Source: Lentisalinibacter orientalis
Lineage (GTDB): Bacteria; Pseudomonadota; Gammaproteobacteria; Steroidobacterales; Woeseiaceae
Direction of reading: 5' to 3'
Assembly (NCBI RefSeq): GCF_040706535.1
Contig: NZ_JAPDRJ010000001.1
Location: forward strand, 186,001-250,000
Length of the DNA stretch: 64,000 bases
Shown: piece after piece, positions 23,592 to 31,418 of the stretch
Position numbering within the stretch: the stretch's first letter is position 1
Layout of the letters: each line of letters starts with the position of its first letter
Program-made: the position numbers and the translations under genes
Notes under the pieces: model-generated
Told to the model about the DNA's origin: nothing
Seen by the model: the letters and a program-made list of their open reading frames with translations, nothing else
The model's database searches: none

Positions 23592-23748
23592 CGCCCTGAC
23601 CTCCCGCAGCTCCGACGCCGTGGCCGGGCCAGCGCACGGAACGGAATCCGCGCGCCGCACAACTCATGGTAGCCGCAGCCGATCTGCAGCCGTCATCGGG
23701 AAAAGCCCTTACCGGATCAGGGTTTTCGCGCGCAGGAGGGCGCGCCGG

Positions 23749-24015
23749 TCAGGTCATCGAGACTTCGGTGAACTCCGCCAGGAACTCGACCATGCGGCGC
23801 AGGCGCCGGCGGTCGAAGGCCGCCGGTCCCGGCAGCGGACGGTCGGCCACGACCCAGCGCACGCCGTGGCGGTCGCACCAGGCCCAGGTGAGCCGCCCCA
23901 CCGGCTGCACGTCGCTGTAGGTGCCGCACTGGGGACAGCCGATCGGGCGCCGGCGCTCCAGCGGAAACGGGATGATGTCGGCTCCGGGCATGACAGGTCG
24001 CAGGTTCTGTGGCAT
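23749..24015 (-). CDS. Small zinc-ribbon-like protein
   Basis: About 88 residues; function not recognised. It contains CPQCGTYSDVQPVGRLTWAW followed by a third cysteine and a nearby His (WCDRHG), a CX2C-Xn-CX2H arrangement that could bind zinc. The C-terminal part is a basic helix (RRRLRRMVEFLAEF). The start is uncertain: 24015 or the internal ATG at 23991, neither with a strong ribosome-binding site. It lies 61 bp downstream of the GlyGly-CTERM gene on the same strand and upstream of the ATPase operon. Confidence 0.5.
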   Translation of the reverse strand: MPQNLRPVMPGADIIPFPLERRRPIGCPQCGTYSDVQPVGRLTWAWCDRHGVRWVVADRPLPGPAAFDRRRLRRMVEFLAEFTEVSMT

Positions 24016-24076
24016 TGACCTGCGATTGGAGCCGCTACCCGGCGGAGCGGCTGTGATCCGTTTCTCACCGGCGGCA

Positions 24077-24925
24077 TCACCGGACCACTTGGCCGCGGAA
24101 ACTGTGACGCCGTCGGCGCCACAGTCCCAGCCCGGCCAGCGCGGCCAGTCCCGCCAGCGAGAACGAGCCCGAGCCGCCGCTGCCGTCGGAGTACACGACC
24201 GGCGGCGGGATGTCGCCGTCGAAGGAGATGTCCTCCAGCGGCAGCAGGCCGAGGTCGGAAGAATCCCGGGCGTCGAAGTCGGCGACGAAGCGGTGGTCCC
24301 AGGCGTCGTAGACCTCGATGAGCACGTCGTAGAGTCCCGGCGGGAATCCGGCCACCAGCTCCGCCTCCACCTCGTAGTCGTCGCTGGACGACGAGCCGCG
24401 GATGGTGAAGACGTCGGTCTCGTGAATGAGGGTGTAAGTGCCGCCCGGCTCGTGCAGCCAGATGTCGGCATAGACCTCCGCTTCGCTGTAATCGGTATCC
24501 ACGTCGAAGGTCACCTGCAGCCAGGTGTAGTAGCCGTCCCGGTCGAGGTCGTCGAACAGACGTGTCTGCGCGTCGTAGATGCGGAACCCGCAACAGGAGA
24601 CGGCACGCTGCTCCGGCGAGGTCGGCGCGGTCTTGCGCGCGCTCGCGGGCGCCGAATCGAGAGGCTCCGCCGTCGCGCCCACACCCTCGAACTCCTCCAG
24701 GGCCGAGGCCGGGCGGCGCTCGTTGTCACCGCGCTCCGCAGCGAAGCCGTCGGCGGTGCGAGTCTGCGGCTCCATGCCGTCGGCGCTCGCGGCGAATGCC
24801 CCGGCCGCCACCGTGAGGGCCGCCGCTGCCACCAGTACGGGGAACCACCGGGCGGGCCAGTCGGGCAGCGCGCGCGATGGCCGCCGGCCTGCGTGTCTCT
24901 TCGCCGTGTGAGATGTGCGTTCCAT
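24077..24925 (-). CDS. Exported choice-of-anchor H-type protein with GlyGly-CTERM signal
   Basis: About 282 residues. A basic N-region precedes a signal helix (about residues 28-50, PVLVAAAALTVAAGAFA). The mature part has a beta-rich domain with CCGFRIYDAQTRLFDDLD and DGYYTWLQVTFDVDTDY. The C-terminus has the GlyGly-CTERM layout: GGSGSFSLAGLAALAGLGL followed by Arg-rich residues. In species with rhombosortase this tail is cut to release or anchor the protein after type II secretion. No rhombosortase gene is in the window. GGGAGA lies about 6 nt before the ATG at 24925. Confidence 0.75.
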   Translation of the reverse strand: MERTSHTAKRHAGRRPSRALPDWPARWFPVLVAAAALTVAAGAFAASADGMEPQTRTADGFAAERGDNERRPASALEEFEGVGATAEPLDSAPASARKTAPTSPEQRAVSCCGFRIYDAQTRLFDDLDRDGYYTWLQVTFDVDTDYSEAEVYADIWLHEPGGTYTLIHETDVFTIRGSSSSDDYEVEAELVAGFPPGLYDVLIEVYDAWDHRFVADFDARDSSDLGLLPLEDISFDGDIPPPVVYSDGSGGSGSFSLAGLAALAGLGLWRRRRHSFRGQVVR

Positions 24926-25089
24926 GTCCGTCTCCCTTGCTCCAGCCATTACCGATGACGTGGGTACATTGGAACGTCGTCGCGCTGAACGCTGGCTGAA
25001 CCGGCACGCCGGCAATCCGAGATTCCCCGCCGCAATCCGGTCCGCTATTCTCATGCCCTTTCGCGAACGGGACAGGGGAGGAGCACCAC

Positions 25090-25368
25090 GTGCAGTCGTT
25101 GATCGAGTCGGGCCGCATCGTCGACATCGTGCTGGCGGTGCTCGTGCTCGAGGTGTTCCTGCTCGCGTTCTGGCATCGGCGCACCGGCCGCGGTATCGCC
25201 GCATTGCCCGCCGTACTGAACGCGGGCGCCGGCGGCAGTCTCGCACTCGCGCTGCGGGCGGCGCTGACCGGCGGCGGCTGGCAGTGGATCACCGTCTGGT
25301 TATTGTGCGCGCTCGTCTTTCATTCGGCGGATCTGGCGCGCCGCTGGTCGCGGGAGACGGCACGGTGA
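25090..25368 (+). CDS. Small three-helix membrane protein in the crtI operon
   Basis: A 92-residue protein starting at GTG 25090 behind a strong GGGAGGAG. Three hydrophobic segments (about residues 10-30, 36-60 and 64-84) fill most of its length. The family is not recognised. Its stop overlaps the GTG start of the carotenoid desaturase by 4 bp (GTGA), so the two are coupled. It may help place the desaturase or its product in the membrane (inference). Confidence 0.7.
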   Translation: MQSLIESGRIVDIVLAVLVLEVFLLAFWHRRTGRGIAALPAVLNAGAGGSLALALRAALTGGGWQWITVWLLCALVFHSADLARRWSRETAR

Positions 25369-26885
25369 GCACTCGTCCGTCGCACGATCCTCCTTCGACC
25401 GCAGGGTCCACCGCCGTGGTCATCGGTGCGGGCTTCGGCGGGCTCGCCGCTGCCATACGCCTGGGCGCGCGGGGCTATCGCGTGCGGCTGTTCGAGAAAC
25501 TCGACGCCCCGGGCGGGCGCGCCTACGTGTTCCGCCAGGACGGCTACACCTTCGATGCCGGGCCCACCATCATCACGGCGCCGTTCCTGCTGGAGGAACT
25601 CTGGCAGCTGGCCGGCCGGCGGCTCGAGGACGATGTGAAGATCGTGCCGATGGACCCTTACTACCGCATCCGTTTCGCGGACGGCGACCACTTCGACTAC
25701 AACGGCGACGACGAGGCCATGAAGCGGGAGATCGCCCGCTTCAACCCGGCCGACGTAGCGGGGTTCGAGCGCTTCCTGGCGGCGAGCGCGAAGCTCTACG
25801 ATATCGGCTTCGACGAACTGATGGCGGCCTCCTTCGACTCTTTCGGCTCCATGTTCGGATCGCTGCCGGATCTCTTCCGCGCCCAGTTCTACCGCTCGGT
25901 GTACGGGCTGGTCTCGCGCTACATCTCGCACCCGAAACTGCGCCAGGTATTCAGCTTCCATCCGCTGCTGGTCGGCGGCAATCCGTTTACCGCCACCGCC
26001 GTCTACGCGCTGATCGCCCAGCTGGAGCGCCGCCACGGCGTGCACTTCGCCATGGGCGGAACCGGCAGCGTGGTGGACGGCATGGTGGGACTCATCGAAT
26101 CCCTCGGCGGGGAGATCCGCTACAACGCGCCGGTGCGCGAGATCCTGGTGGAAGGCGGCCGGGCGGCGGGCGTCAGGCTGCGCGACGGCGAGACGGTGGC
26201 TGCCGACGTGGTCGTCTCCAACGCGGACTCGGCCGCAACCTATCGTTATCTGTTGCCCGAACACGTGCGGCCGCGGCGCTGGACGGAGCGCAAGCTCTCC
26301 CGCGCCCGCTACTCGATGAGCCTGTTCGTCTGGTACTTCGGCACCGACCGGCGCTACGACGACGTGCCCCATCACATGATCCTGCTGGGGCCGCGCTATC
26401 GGGAACTGCTGGACGACATCTTCCGCCGCCAGCGGCTGGCGGACGACTTCAGCCTGTACCTGCACCGGCCGACGGCCACGGACCCGTCGCTCGCGCCGCC
26501 GGGCGGCGACGCCTTCTACGTGCTCTCGCCGGTGCCGCATCTGGACAGCGGCATCGACTGGTCGGAGACCGCGGAGCGCTATCGGGCGGCGATCGCGAAG
26601 AGCCTGTCGGAGACGGTGCTGCCGGATCTCGAGCAGCACGTCGTCACGTCACGGATGATGACGCCGGCGGATTTCCGCGACCGCCTCTGGTCGGTGAAGG
26701 GCGCTGCCTTCGGCCTGCAGCCGATCCTGCTGCAGACCGCGTGGTTCCGCCCTCACAACCGCAGCGAGGAACTCGATGGCCTCTACCTGGTGGGCGCCGG
26801 CACCCACCCGGGCGCAGGGCTGCCGGGCGTCATCTCGTCGGCGAAGGTACTGGACGAGATCGTCCCGGACCCACAACCAAGGTAG
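25365..26885 (+). CDS. crtI: Phytoene desaturase CrtI
   Basis: About 506 residues. CrtI introduces double bonds into phytoene to give neurosporene or lycopene, with FAD, at the membrane. The N-terminal dinucleotide-binding motif is VVIGAGFGGLAAAIRLGARG; PGGRAYVFRQDGYTFDAGPT follows. Internal landmarks such as SFHPLLVGGNPF, GVHFAMGGTGSVVDGM and ADDFSLYLHRPTATDPSLAP are near-identical to characterised CrtI. The C-terminal FAD motif is LYLVGAGTHPGAGLPGV. It starts at GTG 25365, overlapping the small membrane gene. No crtB or crtE is in the window. Confidence 0.94.
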   Translation: MSTRPSHDPPSTAGSTAVVIGAGFGGLAAAIRLGARGYRVRLFEKLDAPGGRAYVFRQDGYTFDAGPTIITAPFLLEELWQLAGRRLEDDVKIVPMDPYYRIRFADGDHFDYNGDDEAMKREIARFNPADVAGFERFLAASAKLYDIGFDELMAASFDSFGSMFGSLPDLFRAQFYRSVYGLVSRYISHPKLRQVFSFHPLLVGGNPFTATAVYALIAQLERRHGVHFAMGGTGSVVDGMVGLIESLGGEIRYNAPVREILVEGGRAAGVRLRDGETVAADVVVSNADSAATYRYLLPEHVRPRRWTERKLSRARYSMSLFVWYFGTDRRYDDVPHHMILLGPRYRELLDDIFRRQRLADDFSLYLHRPTATDPSLAPPGGDAFYVLSPVPHLDSGIDWSETAERYRAAIAKSLSETVLPDLEQHVVTSRMMTPADFRDRLWSVKGAAFGLQPILLQTAWFRPHNRSEELDGLYLVGAGTHPGAGLPGVISSAKVLDEIVPDPQPR

Positions 26886-26904
26886 GAGGGGCTTTAGCCC
26901 CGAT
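26882..26904 (+). repeat. REP-like palindromic repeat, unit A
   Basis: The 23-nt unit begins GTAGGAGGGGCTTTAGCCCC and ends CGAT-like bases. It contains the short stem GGGGCT/AGCCCC. The crtI TAG stop lies inside it. The same unit recurs at 38715-38737, and an inverted relative is at 27137-27158. Confidence 0.75.
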
Positions 26905-27044
26905 CCGCTCTTCTGGCTGCGGCATCCTTCTATCGGCTTTGGCACGCCCCAGTCGATGGCGGGCCCGTAGCGGAAAGGCTTGGCATCAGTCAGTAGGCGA
27001 CACTGACTGGCGCTTCCTTCACGCCACCGCGAGCACGGCCGTCA

Positions 27045-27100
27045 TGCGGGGGTATCCATCGCCGCGACCTTTTGTCGGGAGCAAGATGGATACCCCCGCA
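27045..27100. repeat. Perfect 16-bp inverted repeat with 24-nt loop
   Basis: TGCGGGGGTATCCATC (27045-27060) is the exact reverse complement of GATGGATACCCCCGCA (27085-27100). It lies in the gap between convergent crtI and the coiled-coil gene, and between the two REP-like units. It may be a terminator-like structure, a second extragenic palindrome family, or a remnant of a small mobile element. There is no T tract. Confidence 0.75.
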
Positions 27101-27136
27101 GGGCGGCCACAATAGAAGGGGATCTGGCAGGAAGAG

Positions 27137-27158
27137 TCGGGCCTGAAGGCCCTCCTAC
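27137..27158 (-). repeat. REP-like palindromic repeat, unit B (inverted)
   Basis: The unit TCGGGCCTGAAGGCCCTCCT plus AC is the inverted relative of unit A (both carry GTAGGAGG at the outer end when read outward). The same unit is at 38749-38770. It lies 7 bp beyond the 3' end of the coiled-coil gene. Confidence 0.72.
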
Positions 27159-27164
27159 GACCTG

Positions 27165-27815
27165 TTAGTTGGGGGAGCCCATGCCGCCGCCTTGCTGCTG
27201 CATGGCCTGCTGGGCGAGCTGCTGGTACTCCTGCTGGGCGGACTGCAGCCGGGAGATCAGCTCGTCGGTCTGCGGGTTCTGCTCCTGCATCGCCGCGACG
27301 AGATTCTCGTTCAGCGCCTCGCGCTTCGCCTGGAACTCCTCGTCCTGCATGATCTGGCCCTGGGCCTGCTGCATGGAGGTCATCTCCTGGCGCAGCTGCT
27401 GGCGGTGCTGCTGCTGCTCCTCGGTGGACAGCTCGCCGCTCTGCATCTCGCCCTGCAGCTGCTCGATGCGGCCGCGGGCCGCCTCGGCGTCGTAGCCGGT
27501 CTCGGCCATCTTCTCGTCGACGAAGGAGATCAGGTCGTCGCGCTGCTGCGCGAGTTCCGGGTTCGCTTCGATGGTGCTCTCCTGGATCTGCATCAGCTGC
27601 TGGTTGAGCTGCTGGATCTCGGCCCGCTTCGCCTGCACCTGCTGGATGAGCTCGTTGCCCTGGCCCTGGGAATTAGGCGCCATCATGCCGCCCGGATGCC
27701 CTTCCGGCATCTGCTGGGCGCTGACACTCACCGCACCGAGCACCAGCACGGCGGCCGTTCCGGCGGCGCGCAGCAGGTTCAGCGGACGTAGAAAATTCTG
27801 AGACTTCATAGACAT
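27165..27815 (-). CDS. Exported Gln/Met-rich coiled-coil protein
   Basis: A 216-residue protein with a signal peptide (cleavage near VSVSAQQ). The mature part is strongly biased to Gln, Glu and Met, with several coiled-coil stretches (VQAKRAEIQQLNQQLMQIQE; QQQHRQQLRQEMTSMQQAQG) and a final QQGGGMGSPN. No catalytic motif is visible and I do not recognise the family. It is a periplasmic coiled coil, possibly a chaperone-like or structural protein. It sits between crtI and crtD, convergent with crtI. GGAG lies about 13 nt before the first ATG; a second ATG two codons on is equally possible. Confidence 0.7.
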   Translation of the reverse strand: MSMKSQNFLRPLNLLRAAGTAAVLVLGAVSVSAQQMPEGHPGGMMAPNSQGQGNELIQQVQAKRAEIQQLNQQLMQIQESTIEANPELAQQRDDLISFVDEKMAETGYDAEAARGRIEQLQGEMQSGELSTEEQQQHRQQLRQEMTSMQQAQGQIMQDEEFQAKREALNENLVAAMQEQNPQTDELISRLQSAQQEYQQLAQQAMQQQGGGMGSPN

Positions 27816-27940
27816 GGCGTCGGTACGCTCCTTGTTTCGTCAGGGAAGCACGGCACCGTCGATGCCGCGGCAACAGTCGCGCAGGGTAACAGCCCGACTC
27901 GGGGCCGTGTCAAAAACAGCTGTGGGCCGGGGCGCCCCGT

Positions 27941-29434
27941 TCAGGTGCCTTCGAGGCCGAGGTCCGCGCGCACGCTGGCGGCCGCGAGCCGCCCGGACAA
28001 CGCGGCCATGGGCACGCCCGGCCCCGGGTGCACGCTGCCGCCCGCGAGATAGAGCCCGCGCAGTCGGGAGCGGGAGCCGGGACGCAGGAACGACGACCGC
28101 CAGCCGTGGGTGGGCTGGCCGTACAGGGCGCCGCCGGTCGCCGGGAACAGCGCGCCGAAGTCCGGCGGCGCGGTGGTCACCATGGCCCCGTCGGCGGGCT
28201 CCAGACCCAGCCCGTGACGCCCGAGCGTGGCGAGGACCCGGTCGCGGTAGCGCGCCACGGTGGCCGCATCCATGTCGCCGGGTGACGCGTTGGCGAGGCA
28301 GAAGATGCGCTCCGCGCCGTCGCCGGGCCGCCCTCCCGGGGCCCGATCCTGCGCGCAGACGTAGATCGTGGGCATCTTCGTCATCGCGCGGCGCGCGAAG
28401 ATGCTGTCGAATTCGTCCGGGTAGTCGTCGCCGAAGAAAACCGTGTGATAGGCGAGTGGAAAACCGCTCGCCCGCGCCCGTGCCGAGACCGTCAGCGCGG
28501 ACAGCGAGGACGGCGGCGCGACGCGGCCGGGCACGGCCCTGCGCGCCTCTTCGCCCAGCAGCCCGCCGGCCAGCGCGGCGGCATCACCGTTGAACACCAC
28601 CGCCTCCGCCGGGACGCGCTCGCCGCCGTCCAGCTCCGCGCCGGCGACCCGGCCGTCGCCGCCGGTGAGCACGCGCGACACGTGACAGCCGTAACGCAGC
28701 TCCGCGCCCGCGGCTTCCGCCGTGCCGGCGAGTGCCTCCGCGAGCCTCTGCATGCCGCCGCGCACCACCCAGACGCCCGCGCGCTCGGCATGGGCGATGA
28801 GCATCAGCGTTGCGGGTGCGCGGAAAGGGGACGAGCCGCAGTAGGTGGAGTAGCGGCCGAACAACTGCCGCAGCCGGGGATCGGCGAAATGGCGGCCGAG
28901 TTCCGTCCAGAGCGAGCGGAAGGCATTGATCGCCAGCAGGTCCGGCAGCCCGCGCAGGCCCAGCTTCCGGGTGAGGCCGAACATGCCGGGACGCTCGGCC
29001 CGCATGAACGGTTCGTCCAGCGTCTCGAACACGCGCCGGGAACGACTGGCGAAGCGACGGTAGGCGTCGGCTTCCGCCGCGCCGGCCAGCTCGCCGATGG
29101 CGGCGGCCGAGCGCTCCACGTCCGCGTACAGGTCGAGCCGGCTGCCGTCCGGCCAGGCATGCCGGGCCAGCAGATCCGCGGCGTCGAGTTCCAGGTGATC
29201 GTCGAGCCGCTGCCCGGCGGCGGCGAACAGCTCGTCGATGACCCGGCGCATGGTGAACACGGTGGGGCCGGAGTCGATCCCCGTCCCGCCAACGCGCACC
29301 TCGCGCATCTTCCCGCCGGGCACGCCGTGACGCTCCAGCACGGTCACCGCCGCGCCGGCGGATGCGAGCTCCAGCGCCGCCGCCAGGCCGCCCACGCCTG
29401 CGCCGATCACGACGACCCGCGGTCTCGTGCCCAT
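27941..29434 (-). CDS. crtD: CrtD-like carotenoid desaturase
   Basis: A 497-residue FAD-dependent oxidoreductase related to CrtI but of the CrtD type, which desaturates C3-C4 of hydroxylated carotenoids (1-hydroxycarotenoid 3,4-desaturase). The N-terminal motif is VVVIGAGVGGLAAALELASA, then PGGKMREVRVGGTGIDSGPT. The C-terminal motif is LYLAGGSVHPGPGVPMAALS. The pattern GIDSGPTVFTMR separates it from CrtI. GGGAGG precedes the ATG. The substrate could be another hydroxylated acyclic carotenoid. It is divergent from the Rieske oxygenase gene, with 93 bp between them. Confidence 0.8.
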   Translation of the reverse strand: MGTRPRVVVIGAGVGGLAAALELASAGAAVTVLERHGVPGGKMREVRVGGTGIDSGPTVFTMRRVIDELFAAAGQRLDDHLELDAADLLARHAWPDGSRLDLYADVERSAAAIGELAGAAEADAYRRFASRSRRVFETLDEPFMRAERPGMFGLTRKLGLRGLPDLLAINAFRSLWTELGRHFADPRLRQLFGRYSTYCGSSPFRAPATLMLIAHAERAGVWVVRGGMQRLAEALAGTAEAAGAELRYGCHVSRVLTGGDGRVAGAELDGGERVPAEAVVFNGDAAALAGGLLGEEARRAVPGRVAPPSSLSALTVSARARASGFPLAYHTVFFGDDYPDEFDSIFARRAMTKMPTIYVCAQDRAPGGRPGDGAERIFCLANASPGDMDAATVARYRDRVLATLGRHGLGLEPADGAMVTTAPPDFGALFPATGGALYGQPTHGWRSSFLRPGSRSRLRGLYLAGGSVHPGPGVPMAALSGRLAAASVRADLGLEGT

Positions 29435-29527
29435 CTAACCTCCCGCTCCGTTAATCGGCCGACATTATGGACCATTGCGCCGCCTGTTCCCGGCGCCGAA
29501 CGGTGCTAAGCTTTCGGCCGGAGGGGG

Positions 29528-30712
29528 ATGCACTTGGCCAGCAACACCGCAGACATCGCAGCGACTGGCAGCGGGACGCTGACGCCCGCGCTGAGAGGCC
29601 TCGTGGCCGAGCTCGTCGAGTCGGCCGGGTGCGGCGACGATGCCGGCACCGGGATCCGGCATGTCCCGGCGGCAGGCTACCTGGACCCGGACCGCTTCGA
29701 GGCCGAGCGCTCCGCGCTGTTCCGCCGGCTGCCGGTGCCGCTGGCGCCCTCGGCCCTGCTGCCGACGCCCGGACACGCGGTAACCCACGACGGCCACGGC
29801 GTGCCGCTGCTCATCACCCGCGACCGCGACGGCAGGGCACACGTCTTCCTGAACGTCTGCCGCCACCGGGGCACCCGGCTGGTGGAGGGCGGCGAGGCCT
29901 GCCGCACCGGCGCACTCGTCTGCCCCTATCACGCGTGGACCTATAACCTGGACGGCAGCCTGCGCGGGCTGCCGCGGCCCGATACGTTCCCGGGCATGGA
30001 CAAGCGGGACTACGGCCTCGCGGCACTGCCCTGCCACGAGGCCGGCGGACTCGTCTGGACCGCACTGGATGACGCCGCGCCCGACTTCGACGCTTTCCTC
30101 GGCGAGCTGCCCGCGGATTTCGAGGCGCTGGGCCTGCCCGGCATGCACCTGTACCGGCACCGCACCCACGACGTGGCGGGCAACTGGAAGCTGATCATGG
30201 ACGCGTTCCTGGAGTCCTACCACGTACAGCGCCTGCACAAGGACACCATCGCGCCGTTCTTCGCCGACTCCATAACGGCGGGCGACCGGGTGGGGCCCCA
30301 CTTCCGCAGCGCCGTCGGCCGCGAGGAATTCCTGCGCGCCGCCGACCTCGATTCCCTGGCTCATCTCCGCCACTACGTCACCTTCTCGTTCAGCCTGTTC
30401 CCGGGCGCGGTGATCATCGTCAGCCCGGACTACATCAACGTCATGCTGCTCTACCCCCGGGCCGTGGACCGCACGCTGGTGGAGGACTTCATGCTCATCC
30501 CCGAGCCGCCGGCCGACCCGCAGGCCGAGGAGCACTGGGCCCGCAGCTTCGAACTCCTCGACGGCGCCGTATTCGCGGCCGAGGACTTCCGCGCCGCCCG
30601 CCTCGGCCAGGAGGGGCTCGCCACCGGCGCCGTCACCGAGCTGACGCTGGGCACCGCCGAGGCCGCCGTGGCCGAATTCCACGCCGAGGTGCAGGCCCGC
30701 CTGGACGGCTGA
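29528..30712 (+). CDS. Rieske non-heme iron oxygenase, alpha subunit
   Basis: A 394-residue ring-hydroxylating-type oxygenase. The Rieske [2Fe-2S] motif is C111-X-H113-X18-C132-X2-H135 (CRHRGTRL and CPYHAW). The mononuclear iron site shows NWKLIMDAFLESYHVQRLH with H232 and H237 as HX4H. It needs an electron-transfer partner that is not adjacent. The substrate is unknown. The ATG at 29528 sits very close to GGAGGGG; an in-frame TTG at 29534 has a better distance. Its position beside crtD suggests, but does not show, a carotenoid or lipid substrate. A terminator follows. Confidence 0.88.
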   Translation: MHLASNTADIAATGSGTLTPALRGLVAELVESAGCGDDAGTGIRHVPAAGYLDPDRFEAERSALFRRLPVPLAPSALLPTPGHAVTHDGHGVPLLITRDRDGRAHVFLNVCRHRGTRLVEGGEACRTGALVCPYHAWTYNLDGSLRGLPRPDTFPGMDKRDYGLAALPCHEAGGLVWTALDDAAPDFDAFLGELPADFEALGLPGMHLYRHRTHDVAGNWKLIMDAFLESYHVQRLHKDTIAPFFADSITAGDRVGPHFRSAVGREEFLRAADLDSLAHLRHYVTFSFSLFPGAVIIVSPDYINVMLLYPRAVDRTLVEDFMLIPEPPADPQAEEHWARSFELLDGAVFAAEDFRAARLGQEGLATGAVTELTLGTAEAAVAEFHAEVQARLDG

Positions 30713-30723
30713 GCCGTTCCCCA

Positions 30724-30746
30724 CCCGCCCCGTCTGGCGGGTTTTT
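30724..30746 (+). terminator. Rho-independent terminator after the Rieske oxygenase gene
   Basis: CCCGCC (30724-30729) pairs with GGCGGG (30736-30741), followed by five T. It lies 11 bp after the stop codon of the oxygenase gene. Confidence 0.8.
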
Positions 30747-30756
30747 CGTCCTTTTT

Positions 30757-30822
30757 CCGATCTCTCTCTACAGGGAAGTCATGAACGGCGTCCGCCCGAC
30801 GGCGGACAGCGAGAGAGATCGG
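30757..30822 (+). promoter_or_regulatory. Nested inverted repeats in the leader of the thioesterase-RND-OMP operon
   Basis: An outer 12-bp perfect arm pair, CCGATCTCTCTC (30757-30768) and GAGAGAGATCGG (30811-30822), encloses an inner 7-bp hairpin, GTCCGCC (30790-30796) and GGCGGAC (30801-30807). The right outer arm overlaps the first two bases of the GGAGG ribosome-binding site (30821-30825) of the next gene. It could therefore hide the ribosome-binding site as RNA or act as a DNA operator. Confidence 0.6.
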
Positions 30823-30836
30823 AGGAAAAACGAACA

Positions 30837-31418
30837 ATGAACCTCTACTTCCGTCTGCTGCGGGCCTACCTCTACGGCCTGTTCGGCGCAGGCATACACC
30901 CCGAGGAACCGGCCGAGAGCCGTTTCCGTGTCTGGTTCAACGACCTGGACGCCTTCGGCCACATGAACAACGGCCGCTACCTCCAGATCATGGACGTCGC
31001 GCGCACCGAGTGGATGACCCGCATGGGCGTCGTCGCCGCCATGCGCCAGTACGGCTGGGCCGCGTTGCTCGGCGGCGGCGTCGTCCGCTTCCGCCATTCG
31101 CTGCGAGTGTTCCAGCTCTACCGGGTGCGCACACGCCTGCTGTACTGGGACCATCGCTGGTTCTTCCTGGAGCACGCGTTCATCGACGCCGCAGACCGCT
31201 GCGTGGCCGTCGGCACGACACGGGCCGCCATGCGCCGCCGGGGCGAGTGGGTGCCCGCCGGCGAGGTCGTCACCGCCGTGCGCCCGGGAGCGGAGCGGCC
31301 CAGCCCGCCCGCCTATCTGCGTGACTGGCTGACCCTCGAGAAGCGCATCTTCGACACGGCGGCGACCCACGCCGCCGAGGCCCGGGCCGTCGCGCCCGGC
31401 TTCGCGGGAGCGGAATGA
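30837..31418 (+). CDS. Acyl-CoA thioesterase-like hotdog protein
   Basis: A 193-residue hotdog-fold protein of the 4HBT/THEM6-like type. The active-site region is DLDAFGHMNNGRYLQIMD, with the conserved Asp and HMNN. An N-terminal hydrophobic segment (LLRAYLYGLFG) may tether it to the membrane. It should release fatty or aryl acids from CoA thioesters. GGAGG lies 11 nt upstream and is partly covered by the leader inverted repeat. Its stop overlaps the start of the RND fusion gene by 4 bp (ATGA), so supply of a free acid to that pump is a plausible link. Confidence 0.85.
   Translation: MNLYFRLLRAYLYGLFGAGIHPEEPAESRFRVWFNDLDAFGHMNNGRYLQIMDVARTEWMTRMGVVAAMRQYGWAALLGGGVVRFRHSLRVFQLYRVRTRLLYWDHRWFFLEHAFIDAADRCVAVGTTRAAMRRRGEWVPAGEVVTAVRPGAERPSPPAYLRDWLTLEKRIFDTAATHAAEARAVAPGFAGAE

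Noticed and set aside
24915..25364. An in-frame 150-codon N-terminal extension of crtI
   Set aside because: It would read through the small membrane gene and the promoter region. The GTG at 25365 gives the standard CrtI N-terminus.
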